From NCBI GenBank assembly GCA_017961325.1, contig JAGCXM010000011.1:98572-162571 (forward strand): a stretch of DNA of 64,000 nucleotides. The letters run 5' to 3'. The notes under the pieces are model-generated. The model did not search any database. It saw nothing but the letters and a program-made list of their open reading frames with translations, and was not told where the DNA came from. Both the position numbers and the translations under genes were made by a program. Below are positions 25,466 to 33,017 of this stretch, piece by piece. Positions within the stretch are counted from its first letter, which is position 1, and every line of letters begins with the position of its first letter. The stretch comes from a bacterium (GTDB lineage Bacteria > UBP6 > UBA1177).

Positions 25466-26239
25466 ATGCTGAAGGAAAATCCGAAGATACTTATTCCGAA
25501 TTTTTTTACCGGAATGAATATGTTTATCGGTCTTGTTTCGATTTTCTACTCGATAAGCGGAGATTACATCAATGCCGCATGGCTGGTTTTGCTCTGCACC
25601 GTCATGGACAAGCTTGACGGCACGACGGCGCGTCTTTTCAAGGCTTCAAGCGATTTCGGAGTTGAGTTCGATTCCTTTTCCGACTTTGTTTCGTTTTCGC
25701 TTGCTCCGGCAGTTCTCGTCTTTTCATACTTCAGCAAAGAAATTCCTGGAGACAAAATACTGGAACATCCTTATTTTGTCGCGATAGTTCCGCTTTATGT
25801 CATCTTCTGTGCCGTGCGTCTCGCCAGATACAATTCATTCCAAAGCGATGACCACGACTATTTCAGCGGTCTCACTTCGACTCAGTCAGGCGGAATGCTT
25901 GCGGCATATATGGCTTTTGCCATCGAAACTCCGAGTTTCAGTTTTCTCCTTTCGACAGACATCGTCGCCGGAATGATGCTGCTCCAGGCTTGTCTCATGC
26001 TGCTTCCGTTCAAATATCCGAAAGTAAAGGTTCCGAAAAATAAAATCGCAAGAATTTTAGGTGTTTCATACTTTCTTTTTCTCTGCGGTCTGATTTTCAT
26101 GCGCAGACTTCCCTGGCTTCTTTGGATTTCTAGTGTCCTTTTCGTTCTGATCGGTTCTCTCATAACGCGCAAGATTGCCGTTTCACTCAATAATTCTGCA
26201 GATTTTAATCCTGAAGAAAGGCCGGAGGAGCAGAATTGA
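25466..26239 (+). CDS. pssA: CDP-diacylglycerol-serine O-phosphatidyltransferase
   Basis: A 257-residue integral membrane enzyme of the CDP-alcohol phosphatidyltransferase family, making phosphatidylserine. The active-site motif D-G-x2-A-R-x8-G-x3-D-x3-D is visible as DGTTARLFKASSDFGVEFDS with the last Asp just after, at residues 50-72. It begins with the typical NPKILIPNFFTGMNMFIGL opening. Six or so hydrophobic helices follow. AAGAGG lies before ATG 25466. The 3' end overlaps the next gene's TTG start, giving a coupled pssA-NamZ-hflX operon. Confidence 0.93.
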   Translation: MLKENPKILIPNFFTGMNMFIGLVSIFYSISGDYINAAWLVLLCTVMDKLDGTTARLFKASSDFGVEFDSFSDFVSFSLAPAVLVFSYFSKEIPGDKILEHPYFVAIVPLYVIFCAVRLARYNSFQSDDHDYFSGLTSTQSGGMLAAYMAFAIETPSFSFLLSTDIVAGMMLLQACLMLLPFKYPKVKVPKNKIARILGVSYFLFLCGLIFMRRLPWLLWISSVLFVLIGSLITRKIAVSLNNSADFNPEERPEEQN

Positions 26240-27411
26240 ACTCCAGGAAAAAACTGCTTCAGGGAATAGATTCTTTCGATTTTTCATCGCTCAAAGGGCG
26301 CAGAGTCGCCGTTATTGCGAACTATACTTCCATTGATAAAAACGGTGTTTCGCTCGTAGAAAAGATGACGGGTTACGGGTTGAACATAACAGTGATTTTC
26401 AGCCCGGAACACGGATATTTCCCGGTAGCACAGGATATGGAATGTGTCGGAACAGAGAATAAAGTCAGCAACATACCTGTTATTTCGCTTTACGGAAACA
26501 CTGTTGAGACTCTTGCACCGAAAGATGAATTTTTTGATCTTTTCGATACCGTCGTCTACGACATTCAGGATATCGGATCACGTTATTACACATACCTTGC
26601 GACTCTTGCGATTTTTATGGACAGACTGCAGGAAAATCCGCGCGAACTCATCGTTCTGGACAGGATGAATCCGATAGGCGGCACATTCGAAGGCGCACTT
26701 CTCGATGATGCAACCTACAAAAGTTTTGTCGGATATATCCCTCTTTTCCACCGTCACGGCATGACTTCTGGAGAAATAGCAGCATATTACTACAAACTGA
26801 AAAAATACGGTTTTCCCTTTAAAATAGCAAAGTTGCATGGCTGGAGCAGAAATTCTTTCGCCGACGGTTACGACTATCCGTGGCTTCCGACTTCGCCAAA
26901 CATGCCGACTCTCGATACCGCGGTACTTTATCCGGGCGGCTGCCTTCTTGAAGGAACGGAACTTTCTGAAGGCCGCGGCACTACGATGCCCTTTCTTCTT
27001 GCCGGAACACACGGACTTGATCCGTTCAAACTGAAAAAGGAGCTCGATCAAGCAAACATCCCAGGAATAACATTCATTCCGATGGAATTCCGTCCGATGT
27101 TCCAGAAACAGGCTATGAAACGCTGCGGCGGCGTATATATCGCACTTGCCGACCGCGAAAAAGTAAGGCCCCTCCGCTCCTACATCTCGATAATCCAGAT
27201 TTTCCGGACAATGCTCGGTGATGAAGGATTTTTCAGGGCCAAACCTTATGAATTTATTAATAAAATTCCGGCTATAGAACTGCTTTTGGGCGATAAAGCG
27301 CTTATCGACATGTTCTATAACTTTGCCGATTGCCGCGAAATTGATTCGTATCTCGGTAAATGTGAAGAAAATTTTGAAAAACAGTTCAGCGAATTCAGGT
27401 TCTACGATTGA
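26236..27411 (+). CDS. DUF1343 / NamZ-family exo-beta-N-acetylmuramidase-like protein
   Basis: A 391-residue DUF1343 protein. Conserved segments are VAVIANYTSIDKNG near residue 30, IFSPEHGYFP near 54, VVYDIQDIGSRYYTYL near 106, LDRMNPIGG near 138 and EGTELSEGRGTTMPF near 235. The Bacillus member NamZ releases N-acetylmuramic acid from peptidoglycan fragments. No signal peptide is seen, which suggests a cytoplasmic, recycling role if the activity is the same. The start is TTG 26236, six bases after GGAGGAGC and overlapping the pssA stop. Confidence 0.87.
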   Translation: MNSRKKLLQGIDSFDFSSLKGRRVAVIANYTSIDKNGVSLVEKMTGYGLNITVIFSPEHGYFPVAQDMECVGTENKVSNIPVISLYGNTVETLAPKDEFFDLFDTVVYDIQDIGSRYYTYLATLAIFMDRLQENPRELIVLDRMNPIGGTFEGALLDDATYKSFVGYIPLFHRHGMTSGEIAAYYYKLKKYGFPFKIAKLHGWSRNSFADGYDYPWLPTSPNMPTLDTAVLYPGGCLLEGTELSEGRGTTMPFLLAGTHGLDPFKLKKELDQANIPGITFIPMEFRPMFQKQAMKRCGGVYIALADREKVRPLRSYISIIQIFRTMLGDEGFFRAKPYEFINKIPAIELLLGDKALIDMFYNFADCREIDSYLGKCEENFEKQFSEFRFYD

Positions 27412-28823
27412 TTTTCGACCAAAGCCAACTCCTTAAAATAATTAAAGAAAATCCTTTAAACTCAATAAAATTGATACTTCTTTCAAAAGGTGCGGTCACG
27501 CAGAGCCGCATTTTCGTATCGAACTGGGATCTTTTTGATTTTCTGGAACAACTGAAAGCGTCAAACGATTTCGACACGCTTTTTATTGCAGCGAAAACCG
27601 CTCCGAAAATAGTCGAAACGCGGAGCTTTATGGACGGAAAACTGCTGAAATATTTAGGCATCATCACCCATGATGAGGACAAGATTCCTGACAATATTAC
27701 GCTTTTTTATAAAAACGCGGCGAAACTGCAGAAAATTTCAGCTCCGTTTTTTCTTTTCAAGGAACCGAAAAGGAATGAGCTGTGCGATAACCCGACGGCT
27801 GCGTTTTTCAGCTCGGAAACCACATCATCAACCATTGCCGAAAACATAAAACTTGCAGAAGACGCGGGATTTTCGATAACCGATTCATTCGTGGTTTCGG
27901 AACAGTCGCTTAAAAACGGCATAAACCGGATAACCGAACTTTTAAAAGACGTTCCGCAGGATTGCAGCGTGATAGTTTTTTCCGATTCATCCGCATCACT
28001 GCTGGCCAAACTCGAAGAAAAAACAGGAAGAACGATACTTTCGCGTGACGATCTCATCATTTCGATATTCAACGCCCGTGCCGAAGGGACCGGCGGAAAA
28101 CTCAAACTTGCAAGTGCGGTAGTTGCAAAGGAGAAGGCAAATTTCCGTAAGAAAATCACTGGTCTGAGCCGGATAAAAGGCGGAATAGGACTCAAAGGGC
28201 CCGGAGAAACAAAGGAAGAGGAAAGAAAAAGAATCCTCAAAAACAAGGAAAAGAACGTGCGCAAACAGCTTGAAAACGAATTTTCGCGCCTCGATTTCCA
28301 GCGTAAATTCAGAAAAAGAAGCCGAATTTCTACAATCGCCATCGTCGGCTATACGAATGCCGGCAAATCGACACTTTTCAATGCGCTGCTGAACGAAGAG
28401 GCTACGAAGGAAAGCAGCAGGTTCTTCAGCTCGATCGACCCCAAAATCAGAAAGTTCAGCCTTTTCGGGAAACCGCTTTTCCTGCTTGATACGGTCGGAT
28501 TCATCTCGAACATGTCGAACGACATCACCGATGCTTTCAACGCGACTTTTTCGGAAATCGCCGCATCAGACCTGATTCTCCACATAATCGATTCCACCGA
28601 AAAAGGCTGGGAGGAGAGAAAGAAATTCGTCGAAAATCTGCTCATCGGAAACGGATGCGACAAGCATAACATCATCCCGTTATTTTCCAAAAAAGGGAAA
28701 ATCAGGATAAAGCGTCCGCTCAGAAACGGCTTTTTCTACGATGCAACCGACCCTGAAGACATAGGCAAAATCAAAAAATTCCTTTATGAAAAACTTACGG
28801 AAGAAGATGAATTTCGTTCCTGA
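27408..28823 (+). CDS. hflX: GTPase HflX
   Basis: A 471-residue HflX, a ribosome-associated GTPase that splits stalled ribosomes. The signature GGIGLKGPGETKEEERKR lies just before the GTPase domain; G1 is GYTNAGKST, G3 is DTVGF. The G4 NKxD motif is not obvious: the region reads IIPLFSKKGKI, where the Asn and Asp are replaced, so guanine recognition may be changed. The start is TTG 27408, overlapping the previous stop codon (TTGA). A weak ribosome site only, so translation is probably coupled. Length is near normal. Confidence 0.9.
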   Translation: MIFDQSQLLKIIKENPLNSIKLILLSKGAVTQSRIFVSNWDLFDFLEQLKASNDFDTLFIAAKTAPKIVETRSFMDGKLLKYLGIITHDEDKIPDNITLFYKNAAKLQKISAPFFLFKEPKRNELCDNPTAAFFSSETTSSTIAENIKLAEDAGFSITDSFVVSEQSLKNGINRITELLKDVPQDCSVIVFSDSSASLLAKLEEKTGRTILSRDDLIISIFNARAEGTGGKLKLASAVVAKEKANFRKKITGLSRIKGGIGLKGPGETKEEERKRILKNKEKNVRKQLENEFSRLDFQRKFRKRSRISTIAIVGYTNAGKSTLFNALLNEEATKESSRFFSSIDPKIRKFSLFGKPLFLLDTVGFISNMSNDITDAFNATFSEIAASDLILHIIDSTEKGWEERKKFVENLLIGNGCDKHNIIPLFSKKGKIRIKRPLRNGFFYDATDPEDIGKIKKFLYEKLTEEDEFRS

Positions 28824-28854
28824 ATCTTTACGAAGTTTGTGATTATTGGGATTT

Positions 28855-29199
28855 TTAAAATGTATGTCTGAACATAAAAAAGACCGCTCCGACCAGACAC
28901 AGGCCTGCGAATAAAAAATCCAGGGTGAGTTTTTCCTTCATGTAAATGACGGAGAAAAATGCGAAAACGATCATCGTGATGACTTCCTGCATCACTTTCA
29001 GCTGCCCAACCGTATAAAATCTGTAGCCCATGCGGTTTGCCGGAACCTGAATACTGTATTCGAGAAATGCTATTCCCCAGCTTATCAGAATCACTAAAAA
29101 AATAGGCTTATCATTACCGATTTTGAGATGCCAGTACCACGCAAAGCACATAAAAATGTTCGCAGCGACAAGCAGAAGAACGGGATAAAGTTTTTCCAT
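28855..29199 (-). CDS. DUF486 family small membrane protein
   Basis: A 114-residue protein with four hydrophobic helices, in the pattern of DUF486: an N-terminal LLVAANIFMCFAWYWHL, central SWGIAFLEYSIQVPANRMGY, LKVMQEVITMIVFAFFSVIY and a final helix ending FMFRHTF. The family is related to small multidrug-resistance-type EmrE folds but has no known substrate. GAGGTGAGAA precedes ATG 29199. Divergent from the gene at 29342. Confidence 0.85.
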   Translation of the reverse strand: MEKLYPVLLLVAANIFMCFAWYWHLKIGNDKPIFLVILISWGIAFLEYSIQVPANRMGYRFYTVGQLKVMQEVITMIVFAFFSVIYMKEKLTLDFLFAGLCLVGAVFFMFRHTF

Positions 29200-29341
29200 T
29201 TTCTCACCTCAAAAACAAAAACGAAAGCATTTTAGCAGAATTTTTTAAGAAATAAATTTATCTCGAAAATGTTCAGCCAAATTATTTCAAATTTTTAAAT
29301 TTCTGGTAAAATAATGTGTTTTTTTTGTTTTGGTTAAAAAG

Positions 29342-29932
29342 ATGGCTGCCGGAAAAGAGTTTTTCACACACGAAACCGTGATTGTAGACGAAAACGTAAG
29401 TATCGGGAAAAACACGAAAATATGGTGCTTTTCCCACATCCTCAGAAATGCGTCGATAGGTGAAAGATGCAACATCGGGCAGAACTGCATGATCGGCGCA
29501 AACGTCAGAATCGGCAGCGGCGTCAAAATCCAGAACAACGTTTCGGTTTACGAAAGCGTCGAAATAGAGGACGATGTTTTTCTCGGACCGTCGATGGTTT
29601 TCACGAACGTGATAAACCCGCGTGCATTCATCGAGCGCAAGCATGAATTCAGAAGAACCCTGGTGAAAAAAGGTGCTTCAATAGGTGCGAATGCAACGGT
29701 TGTCTGCGGAGTAACTATCGGAAAATATTCGTTTATAGGCGCGGGAAGCGTCGTTTCAAAAGATGTCCCTGATTTTGCTTTGGCCTACGGAGTCCCCGCC
29801 CGCCGTCACGGCTGGGTCGGAATCAGCGGCAACAAGCTTGAATTTGACGCAAGCGGATTTGCCGTCGATACTTACGACAACAAGAAATATGTTTTGAAAA
29901 ACGGAAAAGTTTCCATTATTTCGGATTATTAG
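29342..29932 (+). CDS. Left-handed beta-helix N-acetyltransferase (WbpD/WlbB-like)
   Basis: A 196-residue hexapeptide-repeat acyltransferase. Repeats of the form [IV]GxxxxI run from residue 15 to 90 ([29 protein letters not shown]), then [18 protein letters not shown], then [35 protein letters not shown] and YGVPAR. That layout matches UDP-2-acetamido-3-amino-glucuronate N-acetyltransferases of O-antigen synthesis, though no sugar-pathway neighbours are here. ATG 29342 is used; a TTG at 29330 is in frame. No clear Shine-Dalgarno. Followed 8 bases later by the thioredoxin-like gene with an AGGAG site. Confidence 0.88.
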   Translation: MAAGKEFFTHETVIVDENVSIGKNTKIWCFSHILRNASIGERCNIGQNCMIGANVRIGSGVKIQNNVSVYESVEIEDDVFLGPSMVFTNVINPRAFIERKHEFRRTLVKKGASIGANATVVCGVTIGKYSFIGAGSVVSKDVPDFALAYGVPARRHGWVGISGNKLEFDASGFAVDTYDNKKYVLKNGKVSIISDY

Positions 29933-29940
29933 GAGAAAAA

Positions 29941-30339
29941 ATGAGTTTTTTTAAAATTTTAAAGGATTTGCTTCCGCACGAAAAAGTTTATCCGGTTGAA
30001 CTTTCAAACGAGACTTTTTATCCCTCTTTGAAAAATTCGCCCGTTCCGGTAATTGTCGATTTTTACGTTGAAAAATCGCAGCCATGCTCTATGGTTTACT
30101 CGACTTTGACCAAATTCGCGACCGATTTCAAAGGCCGTGCAAGAGTCGGAGCCTTCAATCTGGCGCAGGATACCGAAGGAAAAATCATTGTTCCGTGCAA
30201 AGTCAAGGCTGCTCCGACAGTCGGAATTTTCATCAAGGACGAACCTGTCGAAATGATTGAAGGGGTCGCCGGATATCTGAAAATTCAGGAACTGTTCGAG
30301 AAAGTCGAGCAGAAAATGGCTAAAACGGCAAAAAAATAG
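29941..30339 (+). CDS. Thioredoxin-fold protein with degenerate active site
   Basis: A 132-residue protein with a thioredoxin fold: PVIVDFYVEKSQPCSMVYSTL and KVKAAPTVGIFI with the cis-Pro (AAPT). The canonical WCGPC reads KSQPC, so the first, nucleophilic Cys is Ser and the Trp is lost; normal dithiol exchange is not expected. It could be a chaperone-like or a monothiol protein. AGGAGAAAAA lies before ATG. It sits between the acetyltransferase and the aquaporin on the same strand. Confidence 0.78.
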   Translation: MSFFKILKDLLPHEKVYPVELSNETFYPSLKNSPVPVIVDFYVEKSQPCSMVYSTLTKFATDFKGRARVGAFNLAQDTEGKIIVPCKVKAAPTVGIFIKDEPVEMIEGVAGYLKIQELFEKVEQKMAKTAKK

Positions 30340-30372
30340 TCCTTTTTACTAACTTTTTTTGGAGGAATTGCT

Positions 30373-31062
30373 ATGAAATCCTACATCGCTGAATTTATCG
30401 GCACTTGTGCTCTTGTAACGCTCGGCTGCGGCACGGCAATGCTTGTCGGCTGCGACGCCGCTGCAGGCTGCGGCTATCTTCTCACCGCATTTGCATTTGG
30501 TCTTACGATCGTCGGAATGGCTTACTGCGTAGGCAACATTTCCGGCTGCCACATCAATCCGGCTGTATCGCTCGGTGTTCTCATGACCGGCGGAATGACT
30601 GTAAAAGATTTCATCGGCTATGTAATTTCCCAGTGTCTCGGCGCATTTGCAGGTTCAGGACTTTTGGCGCTCATCTTCAAACTCGGCGGCGTTAAAGACA
30701 TGACGGGCGGACTCGGCACGAACGGTCTTGCAGGCGTCAACGGCAGTGTTGCTGCCGGCCTCATCGTTGAAATCGTTCTTACCTTCTTCTTCGTTTTCAC
30801 GATTCTCGGCGTAACCTCGAAGAAAGGCAACCACGGCTCGTTTGCAGGCGTAGTCATCGGCTTCACGCTTGTTCTTGTTCACATTCTCGGCATCGGTCTT
30901 ACCGGAACGTCGGTTAACCCGGCAAGAAGCTTCGGTCCGGCGGTAGTAGCTGCAATCGGCGGAAATACGGCTCCGATCGCATCACTCTGGGTCTTTATCG
31001 TTGCTCCGCTCATCGGTGCGGCACTTGCTGCATGCATCTGGAAGGCTCTTTCTAAAGATTAG
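30373..31062 (+). CDS. aqpZ: Aquaporin (AqpZ-type water channel)
   Basis: A 229-residue MIP-family channel with six hydrophobic helices and both NPA boxes: HINPAVSLG (NPA 62-64) and SVNPARSFGP (NPA 182-184). His170, twelve residues before the second NPA Asn, with Thr and Arg185, reproduces the aromatic/arginine filter of water-selective AqpZ rather than glycerol facilitators. GGAGGAATTGCT precedes ATG. The gene converges on the epimerase gene with only 9 bases between stops. No glycerol kinase is nearby, which also argues for water. Confidence 0.92.
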   Translation: MKSYIAEFIGTCALVTLGCGTAMLVGCDAAAGCGYLLTAFAFGLTIVGMAYCVGNISGCHINPAVSLGVLMTGGMTVKDFIGYVISQCLGAFAGSGLLALIFKLGGVKDMTGGLGTNGLAGVNGSVAAGLIVEIVLTFFFVFTILGVTSKKGNHGSFAGVVIGFTLVLVHILGIGLTGTSVNPARSFGPAVVAAIGGNTAPIASLWVFIVAPLIGAALAACIWKALSKD

Positions 31063-31071
31063 GCTGATGGG

Positions 31072-32154
31072 TTATTCACAGCTGAAAGTGTGACCCTGCA
31101 CTTTGTTCACGAACTCGTATTCGATGGTTTTTTTCAATCCGTCCGCAAGCGTAACCGGCGGGACGAAACCGGTATTTTTGATGTTTCTGCCTACAAAGTA
31201 GGTGTCCTGTGTGAATTTTTTTATGCGGATAGAGCTGATTACCAGTTTTTTGCGGGTGATTTTCGCCAGCAGGTCAAAGCAGAGTCCTCCGAAATAGGCT
31301 AATGAATAAGGCCAGTGGAATAATCTAGTTTTGTTTCTGCCGAGAGCTTTGCAGCAGTCGAGAACGAGGCTGTTCATGTCGTAAGCCGGTTCATCGCAGT
31401 AGTTGTAAAGATGTTCGCCGGATTCGTTGTCGTTTCTGACTTCGTATTCTATGAATGCCGCGACGTTTTCAACATAATTCATGCTTTTGCGGTTCGTTCC
31501 GCTGCCGACCATCGGAAATCTGCCGCCGGCAATCTGTTTTAGAAGATTGTAGACGTTGCCTCTGTTCTGTTCTCCGAAAATGACGGCCGGTCGGATGATC
31601 ACGGCATTGTTCGCGGGATCGTTTTTCAGCCATTCGCGGTATTTCCCTTCGGCCAGATATTTCGTCCGTCCGTAGTCGTTGAAATAGTTGATTCCGCCGG
31701 ATTCATCGGTTCCGGCAGGCGCAAAACCGTAAACAGCAACCGAACTCGTGAAGATTATCTTGCGTATTCCGAGCGCCGTGCACGCTTTGCAGACATTCTC
31801 GCTGCCCTGAACGTTGACTTCGTCGTAAAGCGATTTCGGTGTAACGTCGTCGCGGTGCTCTGCCGCCAAATTTATGACGACATCGCTTCCGGGGAGAATT
31901 TCGGCCAGTGAATGCACCGGCATTGCCTTTGCCGCCTCTTCAGCCATGCCGGGGGCAGACGCGGCGTCAGTGAGAGATTCTGGGAATTCGTTTTTTTCAT
32001 CGTCCTTGTTTCTGATGTCGCACCTGATCCACAAATCGGGGTATGCGTGACTTTTGCGTTTATCCGCGATTTTTACCGTGTGCCCTGCGGCAAGCAGCCT
32101 TTTAACAAGGCGGGTTCCCAGAAAACCGGAACCTCCGATAACCGTGATTTTCAT
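31072..32154 (-). CDS. NAD-dependent epimerase/dehydratase family protein
   Basis: A 360-residue extended short-chain dehydrogenase. The dinucleotide motif is VIGGSGFLGTRL (5-16) and the catalytic pair is YGRTKYLAE (Tyr-x3-Lys) near residue 175, with the usual TSSVAVYG before it. Substrate is not evident; nucleotide-sugar or hopanoid-type epimerase families are possible. A 25-residue insert near 45-75 (Asp/Glu-rich to ASAPGMAEE) is unusual. AAGGGATGATAAA precedes the ATG. It is 91 bases downstream of the MBL-fold gene and likely shares its transcript. Confidence 0.85.
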   Translation of the reverse strand: MKITVIGGSGFLGTRLVKRLLAAGHTVKIADKRKSHAYPDLWIRCDIRNKDDEKNEFPESLTDAASAPGMAEEAAKAMPVHSLAEILPGSDVVINLAAEHRDDVTPKSLYDEVNVQGSENVCKACTALGIRKIIFTSSVAVYGFAPAGTDESGGINYFNDYGRTKYLAEGKYREWLKNDPANNAVIIRPAVIFGEQNRGNVYNLLKQIAGGRFPMVGSGTNRKSMNYVENVAAFIEYEVRNDNESGEHLYNYCDEPAYDMNSLVLDCCKALGRNKTRLFHWPYSLAYFGGLCFDLLAKITRKKLVISSIRIKKFTQDTYFVGRNIKNTGFVPPVTLADGLKKTIEYEFVNKVQGHTFSCE

Positions 32155-32244
32155 TTTATCATCCCTTACTAAATTTCAGAGTAACAAAAAACTCGTGATT
32201 ATAAATAAATCCGCTGATCGACAAAGAAAATTTTTTGCAGCATT

Positions 32245-32877
32245 TCAAAGGAACGGATTCAGTTTCTTTTCCAGTGCAATCGAAGTGGTTTCGTCGTGTC
32301 CCGGATAAACGACGGTGTTGTCGGGCAGAACCAGCAGTTTGTTTTTTATGCTTTCGATGATTTTTCTGCCGGAGCCGCCTGGAAAATCGGTTCTTCCGAT
32401 GCTGTGCCTGAACAGCGTGTCGCCCGAAAAAAGAACCGGACTCCCGCATGTTTCCGATTTTTTGATGTAAAAGCAGGTGCTCCCGGGCGTGTGTCCCGGC
32501 GTGTGGAGCACATTGATTTCTGTTCCCGCAAAATCGAGTTTCATGCCGTCTTTAAGTTCGATGTCGATCTCTTTTTCATAAATAAAACTGAAGCCGAAAT
32601 CTTCCGAAAAATTAAGTCCAGCCGAATAAAGCCACTCCTTTTCAAGGTTGTGGACGGCAGTTTTTGCTTCAGGAAACGCATTTTTGACGTCATTGAGTCC
32701 GCCGATGTGATCGAAATGGGTATGAGTCAGCAGGATATAGCGCACGCCAAAGTTTTTTGCGGCTCTTATGATTTTTCCTGCATCGCCGCCCGGATCGATG
32801 ATGAAAGCCTCTTTACCTTCCGAAACGATGTAGCAGTTTGCTCCGATCGGAGCGACTGGTATTTGTATGATTTCCAT
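32245..32877 (-). CDS. Metallo-beta-lactamase-fold hydrolase (glyoxalase II-like)
   Basis: A 210-residue protein with the MBL signature THTHFDHIGG (His52, His54, Asp56, His57), LHTPGHTPGSTCFY, FSGDTLFRHSIGRTDFPGG and a final VYPGHDETT. Such small hydrolases act on thioesters, for example S-lactoylglutathione analogues, but the glyoxalase II substrate domain is missing, so the substrate is unknown. GGAGGGAAAA precedes ATG 32877. Divergent from the 33018 lipoprotein gene. Confidence 0.92.
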   Translation of the reverse strand: MEIIQIPVAPIGANCYIVSEGKEAFIIDPGGDAGKIIRAAKNFGVRYILLTHTHFDHIGGLNDVKNAFPEAKTAVHNLEKEWLYSAGLNFSEDFGFSFIYEKEIDIELKDGMKLDFAGTEINVLHTPGHTPGSTCFYIKKSETCGSPVLFSGDTLFRHSIGRTDFPGGSGRKIIESIKNKLLVLPDNTVVYPGHDETTSIALEKKLNPFL

Positions 32878-32955
32878 TTTTCCCTCCTCAAAAAACGAGA
32901 TATTTTACGGAAAACATGAAAAATTGAAATTTTACCATGAAGAATCAAAACGGGC

Positions 32956-32984
32956 TTGCCTTTTATGTCCCGAATTTGTATAAT
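32956..32984 (+). promoter_or_regulatory. Promoter of first DUF1566 lipoprotein
   Basis: TTGCCT (32956-32961) and perfect TATAAT (32979-32984) with a 17-base spacer. The segment from the -10 element to the ribosome site is nearly identical to the one upstream of the second paralogue. Confidence 0.65.
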
Positions 32985-33017
32985 ACCGCGGTTTTTTTAA
33001 TTGATTGGAGATAGAAA

